Assembly: GCA_963170055.1 (NCBI GenBank)
Contig: CAUJGJ010000010.1
Coordinates: 124,001 to 188,000 of the forward strand
Source: Halisarca cf. caerulea
Lineage: Eukaryota > Porifera > Demospongiae > Chondrillida > Halisarcidae
Reading direction: 5' to 3'
Length of the DNA stretch: 64,000 nt
The position numbers and the translations under genes were made by a program. Under the pieces are notes generated by a model. It did no database searches, was not told the DNA's origin, and saw nothing but the letters and a program-made list of their open reading frames with translations. Position 1 is the first letter of the stretch, and each line of letters starts with the position of its first letter. Below, piece after piece: positions 56,639 through 64,000 of the stretch.

Positions 56639-57120
56639 CTATATGACTTTAAAAATGAATACTTCCTGTGGTTAAGTTTCCATTTCAAACGCCAAACATG
56701 GCTTTCAGCGTCAAAGGGAAAACTACCCGTGGAATAAATAACAATTTCCCACGACTCCACATGGTTGAATGCATCAAAGGGAACACTTCCTGTGTTGAAA
56801 ATTTTAAATAACTCAAAACTCCACATGGCTTCTCACATCAAAGGGAACACTTCCTGTGTTGAAAATTTTAAATAACTCAAAACTCCACATGGCTTCTCAC
56901 ATCAAAGGGAACACTTCCTGTTGTGAAAATTGAAATTTTTACCCAAAATATGGCAAATAGCATTAAAGGGAACACTTCTTGGGGTGAAAATTCTATTTCC
57001 CACGCCTCCACATAACTCTCAGGATCAAAAGGAAAACTACCCTAACCATGAAAATTTCCATTTCCCACAACAACACATGGGGACCCGCATAAAAAAAAAC
57101 TATATGTAATGAAAATTTCA
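56639..57120. repeat. Degenerate 64-bp tandem repeat, middle part
   Basis: The same family as 56021-56400 resumes after the minisatellite. Two adjacent 64-bp copies (56781-56844 and 56845-56908) are identical, so at least one recent duplication happened inside otherwise old repeats. Later copies at about 56970 and 57030 are diverged. The last ends in GAAAATTTCAATTTT at about 57125. Confidence 0.8.
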
Positions 57121-57204
57121 ATTTTAAACTAAACAGTTTGCAGATTTCAGGCTTCCCCCATTAACCCATAAAAACATTCCAATTCCCATTTTGAAATTTT
57201 GCGC

Positions 57205-57231
57205 AAACGTTCCAAAGCCACTTGAGTGGCT
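57205..57231 (+). repeat. Left arm of an imperfect terminal inverted repeat
   Basis: This 27-base arm begins AAACGTTCC and ends TGAGTGGCT. It matches the reverse complement of 58142-58168 at 23 of 27 bases, and all four differences are transitions. It contains the near-palindrome GCCACTTGAGTGGC. A weak match continues for a few more bases inward. I see no clear target-site duplication outside it. Confidence 0.6.
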
Positions 57232-58141
57232 TTTGCGGTGTGAAAATAGGTTATTTTTGCCAACGGTTTTCTGCTGTTCTGTTGACTTGTAGGAAACTTC
57301 TAGCTTGTCCCGAATGTAATTTGTAGCTAGTGAGATCTTCCTACAAGTCTTGGTGTTCCATTTTCTACGCAAAACTTCGTATTGGCCTCCAAACCTGTAA
57401 GTACTACGTACCTAAATTTGTAAACTTGTACATACATACGTTATCAATCGGCTGGTAAACATTTCATTACAAAATTCAACGCAACTACACATTTAACACT
57501 GAAAATACATTGACAGAAACAAAAACGAAAAGTTGCAGATTAAAGTCAAGGCATTGGTGAATGCGTCTCTTCTACTTCCTAGTCGACCGTCTAATCAACT
57601 TGCACACTTTGACGCGTAAATCTCTTCAGTGCTTCAAGACGACATTGAAAGAGCACACTGAAGATGGCAAAGGAGATTATGACCCAGTACAAATGCAAGA
57701 AACGTAAAGGATAAATTTCCTCGGATGGCCCCACTACCAGGACGATTCTACGAACGTCAAATCCCCCTGTAAAGCTTCCAAAACGATGGTATGTCTTGTC
57801 TGAAGCTAAAAGAACGAGCGTGTGAGATATCCTTTACCTGCAAGGAGGTAATCTCCACAATCCGGCGCTTCACTGCCCTTCTCCATACTTTGCCGTAAAG
57901 AACAATCCGTATACTAGACTATAAACTTCGCATAACTGCATATTCTAAGTAAAATAACACGTATATGCATAGGAATAACATGTATAACAGTAATCTTTAC
58001 ATAGAACGTTTCAGCTATAGTACAGAACGCATTACTACCAAACTATAAGAAAATGTGCCAATCAATAGTAGAAACTAGGCCTAAACTTTACATATAAAAA
58101 ATCAACGAAGAAAATTGGAACTTTTGCAGTTTATGTGCGCG

Positions 58142-58168
58142 AGCCACTTAAGTAGTTTTGGAATGTTT
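58142..58168 (-). repeat. Right arm of an imperfect terminal inverted repeat
   Basis: This is the reverse-complement partner of 57205-57231 (23 of 27 bases), with a 910-bp interior between the arms. Read on the minus strand it begins AAACATTCC. It also contains a near-palindrome centred on CTTAAG. The 64-bp tandem repeats resume immediately to the right, at about 58174. Confidence 0.6.
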
Positions 58169-58173
58169 AACGG

Positions 58174-58474
58174 TTAAAGGGAACACATCATGAGATGAAA
58201 ATTGCCATTTCCCATGAAATTACATGGCTTCCTGCCCGAAAAGGAACACTTCCTGTTGTAAAAATAATTTATCACGCTTCAAGATGGCTTCTCACATCAA
58301 AGGGATTACTTCTTGGTATGAAAATTTCAATTTAACACGCCTGCACATGGACTCCTGCATCAACGGATAAACTTCTCGTGAAAATTTTAACTTCCAACAT
58401 ATTCACATGGTGTCTTACATCAAAGGGAACACTTCCTGTGGTGAATATTTCAATTTTCCACGCCACCACACGTC
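58174..58474. repeat. Degenerate 64-bp tandem repeat, right part
   Basis: Four to five diverged copies of the same repeat as at 56.0-57.1 kb (landmarks GGGAACACATC near 58179, GGAACACTTCC near 58243, GGGATTACTTC near 58301 and GGGAACACTTCC near 58425). The last copy breaks off at CCACGCCACCACACGTC, where the telomere-like 12-mer array starts. Confidence 0.8.
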
Positions 58475-58930
58475 CCCTAACGGTAACCCTAACGGTAACC
58501 CTAACGGTAACCCTAACGGTAACCCTAACGGTAACCCTAACGGTAACCCTAACGGTAACCCTAACGGTAACCCTAACGGTAACCCTAACGGTAACCCTAA
58601 CGGTAACCCTAACGGTAACCCTAACGGTAACCCTAACGGTAACCCTAACGGTAACCCTAACGGTAACCCTAACGGTAACCCTAACGGTAACCCTAACGGT
58701 AACCCTAACGGTAACCCTAACGGTAACCCTAACGGTAACCCTAACGGTAACCCTAACGGTAACCCTAACGGTAACCCTAACGGTAACCCTAACGGTAACC
58801 CTAACGGTAACCCTAACGGTAACCCTAACGGTAACCCTAACGGTAACCCTAACGGTAACCCTAACGGTAACCCTAACGGTAACCCTAACGGTAACCCTAA
58901 CGGTAACCCTAACGGTAACCCTAACGGTAA
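58475..58930. repeat. Perfect (CCCTAACGGTAA)38 array
   Basis: The tract is 456 bp, exactly 38 copies of the 12-mer CCCTAACGGTAA with no substitution or indel. Each unit joins the C-strand telomere hexamer CCCTAA to a variant, CGGTAA. On the other strand it reads TTACCGTTAGGG. I know of no telomerase that makes this 12-mer. It ends exactly where telomeric polarity reverses. An open frame through it is a period-12 artefact. Confidence 0.97.
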
Positions 58931-58937
58931 CCTAGGG
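58931..58937. other. Polarity switch between C-rich and G-rich telomeric arrays
   Basis: The last CGGTAA is followed by CCTAGGG and then TTAGGG repeats, so the junction holds the palindrome CCTAGG. The C-rich strand lies on the left and the G-rich strand on the right. This is the reverse of the (TTAGGG)n(CCCTAA)n order left by end-to-end telomere fusion. The two arms are imperfect inverted repeats, matching at 10 of every 12 bases. Confidence 0.9.
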
Positions 58938-59189
58938 TTAGGGTTAGGGTTAGGGTTAGGGTTAGGGTTAGGGTTAGGGTTAGGGTTAGGGTTAGGGTTA
59001 GGGTTAGGGTTAGGGTTAGGGTTAGGGTTAGGGTTAGGGTTAGGGTTAGGGTTAGGGTTAGGGTTAGGGTTAGGGTTAGGGTTAGGGTTAGGGTTAGGGT
59101 TAGGGTTAGGGTTAGGGTTAGGGTTAGGGTTAGGGTTAGGGTTAGGGTTAGGGTTAGGGTTAGGGTTAGGGTTAGGGTTAGGGTTAGGG

Positions 59190-59230
<41 letters not shown>

Positions 59231-61092
59231 GGTTAGGGTTAGGGTTAGGGTTAGGGTTAGGGTTAGGGTTAGGGTTAGGGTTAGGGTTAGGGTTAGGGTT
59301 AGGGTTAGGGTTAGGGTTAGGGTTAGGGTTAGGGTTAGGGTTAGGGTTAGGGTTAGGGTTAGGGTTAGGGTTAGGGTTAGGGTTAGGGTTAGGGTTAGGG
59401 TTAGGGTTAGGGTTAGGGTTAGGGTTAGGGTTAGGGTTAGGGTTAGGGTTAGGGTTAGGGTTAGGGTTAGGGTTAGGGTTAGGGTTAGGGTTAGGGTTAG
59501 GGTTAGGGTTAGGGTTAGGGTTAGGGTTAGGGTTAGGGTTAGGGTTAGGGTTAGGGTTAGGGTTAGGGTTAGGGTTAGGGTTAGGGTTAGGGTTAGGGTT
59601 AGGGTTAGGGTTAGGGTTAGGGTTAGGGTTAGGGTTAGGGTTAGGGTTAGGGTTAGGGTTAGGGTTAGGGTTAGGGTTAGGGTTAGGGTTAGGGTTAGGG
59701 TTAGGGTTAGGGTTAGGGTTAGGGTTAGGGTTAGGGTTAGGGTTAGGGTTAGGGTTAGGGTTAGGGTTAGGGTTAGGGTTAGGGTTAGGGTTAGGGTTAG
59801 GGTTAGGGTTAGGGTTAGGGTTAGGGTTAGGGTTAGGGTTAGGGTTAGGGTTAGGGTTAGGGTTAGGGTTAGGGTTAGGGTTAGGGTTAGGGTTAGGGTT
59901 AGGGTTAGGGTTAGGGTTAGGGTTAGGGTTAGGGTTAGGGTTAGGGTTAGGGTTAGGGTTAGGGTTAGGGTTAGGGTTAGGGTTAGGGTTAGGGTTAGGG
60001 TTAGGGTTAGGGTTAGGGTTAGGGTTAGGGTTAGGGTTAGGGTTAGGGTTAGGGTTAGGGTTAGGGTTAGGGTTAGGGTTAGGGTTAGGGTTAGGGTTAG
60101 GGTTAGGGTTAGGGTTAGGGTTAGGGTTAGGGTTAGGGTTAGGGTTAGGGTTAGGGTTAGGGTTAGGGTTAGGGTTAGGGTTAGGGTTAGGGTTAGGGTT
60201 AGGGTTAGGGTTAGGGTTAGGGTTAGGGTTAGGGTTAGGGTTAGGGTTAGGGTTAGGGTTAGGGTTAGGGTTAGGGTTAGGGTTAGGGTTAGGGTTAGGG
60301 TTAGGGTTAGGGTTAGGGTTAGGGTTAGGGTTAGGGTTAGGGTTAGGGTTAGGGTTAGGGTTAGGGTTAGGGTTAGGGTTAGGGTTAGGGTTAGGGTTAG
60401 GGTTAGGGTTAGGGTTAGGGTTAGGGTTAGGGTTAGGGTTAGGGTTAGGGTTAGGGTTAGGGTTAGGGTTAGGGTTAGGGTTAGGGTTAGGGTTAGGGTT
60501 AGGGTTAGGGTTAGGGTTAGGGTTAGGGTTAGGGTTAGGGTTAGGGTTAGGGTTAGGGTTAGGGTTAGGGTTAGGGTTAGGGTTAGGGTTAGGGTTAGGG
60601 TTAGGGTTAGGGTTAGGGTTAGGGTTAGGGTTAGGGTTAGGGTTAGGGTTAGGGTTAGGGTTAGGGTTAGGGTTAGGGTTAGGGTTAGGGTTAGGGTTAG
60701 GGTTAGGGTTAGGGTTAGGGTTAGGGTTAGGGTTAGGGTTAGGGTTAGGGTTAGGGTTAGGGTTAGGGTTAGGGTTAGGGTTAGGGTTAGGGTTAGGGTT
60801 AGGGTTAGGGTTAGGGTTAGGGTTAGGGTTAGGGTTAGGGTTAGGGTTAGGGTTAGGGTTAGGGTTAGGGTTAGGGTTAGGGTTAGGGTTAGGGTTAGGG
60901 TTAGGGTTAGGGTTAGGGTTAGGGTTAGGGTTAGGGTTAGGGTTAGGGTTAGGGTTAGGGTTAGGGTTAGGGTTAGGGTTAGGGTTAGGGTTAGGGTTAG
61001 GGTTAGGGTTAGGGTTAGGGTTAGGGTTAGGGTTAGGGTTAGGGTTAGGGTTAGGGTTAGGGTTAGGGTTAGGGTTAGGGTTAGGGTTAGGG
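58933..61092 (+). repeat. Long (TTAGGG)n telomeric tract, 359 full units
   Basis: After a partial TAGGG at 58933-58937, 45 perfect TTAGGG units run from 58938 to 59207. One extra T follows (59208, giving a single TTTAGGG), then 314 perfect units from 59209 to 61092. The G-rich strand is the plus strand, the orientation expected of a right-hand chromosome end. The tract is interstitial as assembled, because subtelomere-like units follow it. Long open frames through it (alternating Val-Arg, or Leu-Thr on the other strand) result from the period and are not genes. Strong G-quadruplex potential follows from the sequence. Confidence 0.97.
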
Positions 61093-61427
61093 TTTCAGGC
61101 TTTCCCCCAAAGGCTTTAGGGTACAATATTGGTATCATTCGATAGCTCTTTAAAAATGATTACTTCTGACCTAATGTATGGGGGGTAAACCCTAATTAAT
61201 TTTCGAGAAAATGGCGTTTAAAAGAAAAAATTGAAGAAAAAAGTTATTATTTCCGAATTTTTTTAATTGTATGTTAATCAGCATTGAATATCGTTAAGAA
61301 TGACGTATATATTGTTTGCATATTATACACAGTATAGGAGATACATAAATCCTCACTTTAACTGGACCACTGCTAATTAATATAGCAATTATTGAATTCC
61401 GACATATGGATACGATAGACCATGCGA

Positions 61428-61542
61428 GGATATTGCGACATGCTTGTTTTTGACCTAACAAATTACTTGTGGGCGGAGTTACGGCTTCTTTCTTATAGTA
61501 TGTGAATATACGTATAATACATTTTTGCGGATATTGCGACAT
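61428..61542. repeat. Direct repeat GGATATTGCGACAT inside the core
   Basis: The 14-mer occurs at 61428-61441 and again at 61529-61542, 101 bp apart, in otherwise non-repetitive core sequence. The same pair recurs at +1804. It could be a protein-binding motif or the trace of a small duplication; nothing else nearby supports either. Confidence 0.6.
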
Positions 61543-61659
61543 AGATAGGTGCGATTGCTCAATACTGTTTACGAGCAGGTTTGTCATGCATTAAACATGC
61601 GAAAACAATATTTTAATTTCCAAGAAATTTTTAGGAAAAGTTCAAGTATATTAGGGTTA

Positions 61660-61928
61660 AGGTCAAAGATTGTAAAGGTCATTTAAATCAATTTACTATG
61701 CTTTACTAAGGTCAATAGGCATGTCAAAGGTCAATCATATTGTATTGGGTGTATTTTTATTATTAAAGGTCAAAGGTCATTTTAAAGGTCACTTTTTTAA
61801 AGGTCATTTTTGGACTTTTTGTAAGAATCTAAGAACATTTTTTCCAAAAATTAGGGTTAGGGTTACGAAAATTTTTACAAGTATTACAGTTCAAATTTTT
61901 TTTGGCTTATTTTAATAAGGGAAGGTCA
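61660..61928 (+). promoter_or_regulatory. Cluster of nine AGGTCA half-sites, with one DR1
   Basis: AGGTCA occurs on the plus strand at 61660, 61676, 61709, 61728, 61767, 61774, 61786, 61801 and 61923. The pair at 61767-61779 reads AGGTCAAAGGTCA, the direct repeat with one-base spacing bound in animals by RXR heterodimers, HNF4 and COUP-TF/TR2/TR4-type receptors. Another near-DR1 lies at 61923-61935 (the second half is AGGTAA). Function is inferred; the cluster may simply be degenerate AAAGGTCA tandem repeats. Confidence 0.5.
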
Positions 61929-61944
61929 AAGGTAATTTTAGAGG

Positions 61945-62090
61945 TTAGGGTTAGGGTTAGGGTTAGGGTTAGGGTTAGGGTTAGGGTTAGGGGTTAGGGT
62001 TAGGGTTAGGGTTAGGGTTAGGGTTAGGGTTAGGGTTAGGGGTTAGGGTTAGGGTTAGGGTTAGGGTTAGGGTTAGGGTTAGGGTTAGGG
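61945..62090 (+). repeat. Interstitial telomeric block with regular TTAGGGG units
   Basis: The order is seven TTAGGG, one TTAGGGG (61987-61993), seven TTAGGG, one TTAGGGG (62036-62042), then eight TTAGGG. The heptamers are therefore spaced at a regular 49 bp. The block follows the core of the long unit and leads straight into the next core start at 62091. Confidence 0.9.
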
Positions 62091-62466
62091 TTTCAGGCTT
62101 TCCCCCAAAGGCTTTAGGGTACAATATTGGTATCATTCGATAGCTCTTTAAAAATGATTACTTCTGACCTAATGTATGGGGGGTAAACCCTAATTAATTT
62201 TCGAGAAAATGGCGTTTAAAAGAAAGGGTTAGGGTTAGGGTTAGGGTTAGGGTTAGGGTTAGGGTTAGGGTTAGGGTTAGGGTTAGGGTTAGGGTTAGGG
62301 TTAGGGTTAGGGTTTCAGGGTTAGGGGTTAGGGTTAGGGTTAGGGTTAGGGTTAGGGTTAGGGTTAGGGTTAGGGTTAGGGTTAGGGTTAGGGTTAGGGT
62401 TAGGGTTAGGGTTAGGGTTAGGGTTAGGGTTAGGGTTAGGGTTAGGGGTTAGGGTTAGGGTTAGGG
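62091..62466 (+). repeat. Short unit 1 (376 bp): 135-bp core, TTAGGG, 7-bp core stub, TTAGGG
   Basis: 62091-62225 repeats the first 135 bp of the long core and stops at TTTAAAAGAAA. TTAGGG repeats follow to 62312. TTTCAGG (62313-62319), the first seven bases of the core, then runs directly into more telomeric repeats with TTAGGGG units at 62321-62327 and 62442-62448. The structure looks like two successive cores deleted to different lengths. Confidence 0.85.
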
Positions 62467-62896
62467 TTTCAGGCTTTCCCCCAAAGGCTTTAGGGTACAA
62501 TATTGGTATCATTCGATAGCTCTTTAAAAATGATTACTTCTGACCTAATGTATGGGGGGTAAACCCTAATTAATTTTCGAGAAAATGGCGTTTAAAAGAA
62601 AGGGTTAGGGTTAGGGTTAGGGTTAGGGTTAGGGTTAGGGTTAGGGTTAGGGTTAGGGTTAGGGTTAGGGTTAGGGTTAGGGTTAGGGTTTCAGGGTTAG
62701 GGGTTAGGGTTAGGGTTAGGGTTAGGGTTAGGGTTAGGGTTAGGGTTAGGGTTAGGGGTTAGGGTTAGGGTTAGGGTTAGGGTTAGGGTTAGGGTTAGGG
62801 TTAGGGTTAGGGTTAGGGTTAGGGTTAGGGTTAGGGTTAGGGTTAGGGTTAGGGTTAGGGTTAGGGTTAGGGTTAGGGTTAGGGTTAGGGTTAGGG
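62467..62896 (+). repeat. Short unit 2 (430 bp), same truncation points
   Basis: This unit has the 135-bp core (62467-62601), the same telomeric spacer and the same TTTCAGG stub at offset 222 (62689-62695) as short unit 1. It differs in the last telomeric block: TTAGGGG at 62697-62703 and 62752-62758, then 23 TTAGGG units. The two short units are a tandem duplication with variation only in telomeric repeat number. Confidence 0.85.
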
Positions 62897-63894
62897 TTTC
62901 AGGCTTTCCCCCAAAGGCTTTAGGGTACAATATTGGTATCATTCGATAGCTCTTTAAAAATGATTACTTCTGACCTAATGTATGGGGGGTAAACCCTAAT
63001 TAATTTTCGAGAAAATGGCGTTTAAAAGAAAAAATTGAAGAAAAAAGTTATTATTTCCGAATTTTTTTAATTGTATGTTAATCAGCATTGAATATCGTTA
63101 AGAATGACGTATATATTGTTTGCATATTATACACAGTATAGGAGATACATAAATCCTCACTTTAACTGGACCACTGCTAATTAATATAGCAATTATTGAA
63201 TTCCGACATATGGATACGATAGACCATGCGAGGATATTGCGACATGCTTGTTTTTGACCTAACAAATTACTTGTGGGCGGAGTTACGGCTTCTTTCTTAT
63301 AGTATGTGAATATACGTATAATACATTTTTGCGGATATTGCGACATAGATAGGTGCGATTGCTCAATACTGTTTACGAGCAGGTTTGTCATGCATTAAAC
63401 ATGCGAAAACAATATTTTAATTTCCAAGAAATTTTTAGGAAAAGTTCAAGTATATTAGGGTTAAGGTCAAAGATTGTAAAGGTCATTTAAATCAATTTAC
63501 TATGCTTTACTAAGGTCAATAGGCATGTCAAAGGTCAATCATATTGTATTGGGTGTATTTTTATTATTAAAGGTCAAAGGTCATTTTAAAGGTCACTTTT
63601 TTAAAGGTCATTTTTGGACTTTTTGTAAGAATCTAAGAACATTTTTTCCAAAAATTAGGGTTAGGGTTACGAAAATTTTTACAAGTATTACAGTTCAAAT
63701 TTTTTTTGGCTTATTTTAATAAGGGAAGGTCAAAGGTAATTTTAGAGGTTAGGGTTAGGGTTAGGGTTAGGGTTAGGGTTAGGGTTAGGGTTAGGGGTTA
63801 GGGTTAGGGTTAGGGTTAGGGTTAGGGTTAGGGTTAGGGTTAGGGGTTAGGGTTAGGGTTAGGGTTAGGGTTAGGGTTAGGGTTAGGGTTAGGG
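62897..63894 (+). repeat. Subtelomere-like long unit, copy 2 (998 bp)
   Basis: This copy matches copy 1 (61093-62090) in length and, by eye, in sequence, including the AGGTCA cluster (63464-63732) and the 146-bp telomeric block with the same heptamer positions (63749-63894). The lack of visible differences means the duplication is very young, the copies are kept alike by conversion, or the assembly repeated a segment. Confidence 0.9.
63464..63732 (+). promoter_or_regulatory. AGGTCA half-site cluster, copy 2
   Basis: This is the counterpart of 61660-61928 at +1804, with the DR1 at 63571-63583. It shows no visible change from the first copy. Function is inferred. Confidence 0.45.
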
Positions 63895-64000
63895 TTTCAG
63901 GCTTTCCCCCAAAGGCTTTAGGGTACAATATTGGTATCATTCGATAGCTCTTTAAAAATGATTACTTCTGACCTAATGTATGGGGGGTAAACCCTAATTA
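63895..64000 (+). repeat. Third long or short unit, cut by the window end
   Basis: 106 bp of another core, starting TTTCAGGCTTTCCCCC and ending CCCTAATTA, match the first 106 bp of the core. Whether it is full length or the 135-bp form cannot be seen here. Confidence 0.85.

Larger units (their letters stand above)
57121..58173. other. Non-repetitive segment splitting the 64-bp repeats; no gene recognised
   Basis: About 1.05 kb of AT-rich, apparently single-copy DNA lies between two runs of the same degenerate tandem repeat, as if inserted. It carries imperfect inverted repeats near its ends, annotated separately. An 82-codon open frame on the minus strand (57124-57372) has no domain I recognise and overlaps the left arm, so I do not call it a gene. 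I see no transposase fragment, tRNA or other RNA gene. A short hairpin, TTACCT and AGGTAA around 6 bases, lies near 57834-57852. It may be a non-autonomous mobile element or simply older unique sequence around which repeats spread. Confidence 0.5.
61093..62090 (+). repeat. Subtelomere-like long unit, copy 1 (998 bp)
   Basis: An 852-bp core (61093-61944) begins TTTCAGGCTTTCCCCC and is followed by 146 bp of TTAGGG-type repeats. The core is AT-rich and holds nine AGGTCA half-sites, two short TTAGGG relics (61651 and 61851-61865) and a direct repeat GGATATTGCGACAT. By eye the unit is the same as 62897-63894, 1804 bp to the right. A 97-codon minus-strand frame (61294-61587) and a 64-codon plus-strand frame (61721-61915) recur only because the whole unit is duplicated. 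Neither resembles a protein I know. Confidence 0.9.

Noticed and set aside
56333..56826. Minus-strand open frames with a 7-residue Tyr/Trp/Gly/Asn repeat
   Set aside because: A 21-bp minisatellite keeps any stop-free frame open. Flanks are degenerate tandem repeat, the plus strand is open too, and no signal or domain is visible.
57124..57372. 82-codon minus-strand open frame in the non-repetitive segment
   Set aside because: No recognisable domain, it overlaps an inverted-repeat arm, and its length is within chance for AT-rich DNA. It remains possible as an exon fragment but is unsupported.
58475..61092. Classical telomere-telomere fusion point
   Set aside because: Fusion gives (TTAGGG)n followed by (CCCTAA)n on one strand; here the order is reversed.
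58407..61145. Open frames of over 900 codons on both strands
   Set aside because: They run through (CCCTAACGGTAA)n and (TTAGGG)n, where most frames lack stops, and would give only dipeptide or tetrapeptide repeats.
61294..61587. 97-codon minus-strand frame, repeated at 63098-63391
   Set aside because: Preservation is explained by the recent duplication of the whole 998-bp unit; there is no known domain or promoter.
61721..61915. 64-codon plus-strand frame, repeated at 63525-63719
   Set aside because: It lies in AGGTCA repeats and a TTAGGG relic, has a low-complexity product, and the duplication explains the second copy.

Overview
This is eukaryotic repeat DNA with no protein-coding or RNA gene that I can support. 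Chromosome-type TTAGGG repeats, a long satellite with higher-order structure and large tracts of degenerate tandem repeats point to a nuclear chromosome. TTAGGG is the telomere repeat of vertebrates and most non-arthropod animals, and also of some fungi and protists. A metazoan is therefore the likeliest source, but nothing here fixes the species.

Layout, left to right. (1) Positions 1 to about 56020 are one head-to-tail satellite array with a 104-bp monomer, about 538 copies. It is already under way at the left edge of the window. Several monomer classes recur in nested multi-monomer blocks (9, 10/11, 15, 20, 22, 31 and 33 monomers), and one 3.7-kb block is repeated 94 monomers away. Each monomer carries a conserved dyad that could fold into a hairpin. 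Spacing is almost free of indels until the last 2.7 kb, where the array edge decays. (2) 56021-58474 is a transition zone of degenerate 62-64-bp tandem repeats. A 21-bp minisatellite (56402-56638) and a roughly 1-kb non-repetitive segment bounded by imperfect inverted repeats (about 57205-58168) interrupt it. (3) 58475-58930 is a perfect array of 38 copies of a 12-mer, CCCTAACGGTAA. At 58931-58937 the polarity flips, and 58938-61092 holds 359 TTAGGG units with one extra T. (4) 61093-64000 is a subtelomere-like domain built from a core sequence that is full length (852 bp), cut to 135 bp or cut to 7 bp, each followed by short TTAGGG/TTAGGGG blocks. A 998-bp long unit occurs twice, 1804 bp apart.

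The features fit the end of a chromosome, with the distal direction to the right, and a large satellite only about 2.4 kb from telomeric repeats. A telocentric or acrocentric chromosome end, or a subtelomeric heterochromatin block, would look like this. The most unusual elements are the 12-mer telomere-like array with its polarity inversion, the series of core truncations, the cluster of AGGTCA nuclear-receptor-type half-sites beside telomeric repeats, and the phase-locked nested satellite. Open frames in the satellite and in the TTAGGG tract follow from repeat period and composition and are not annotated as genes.
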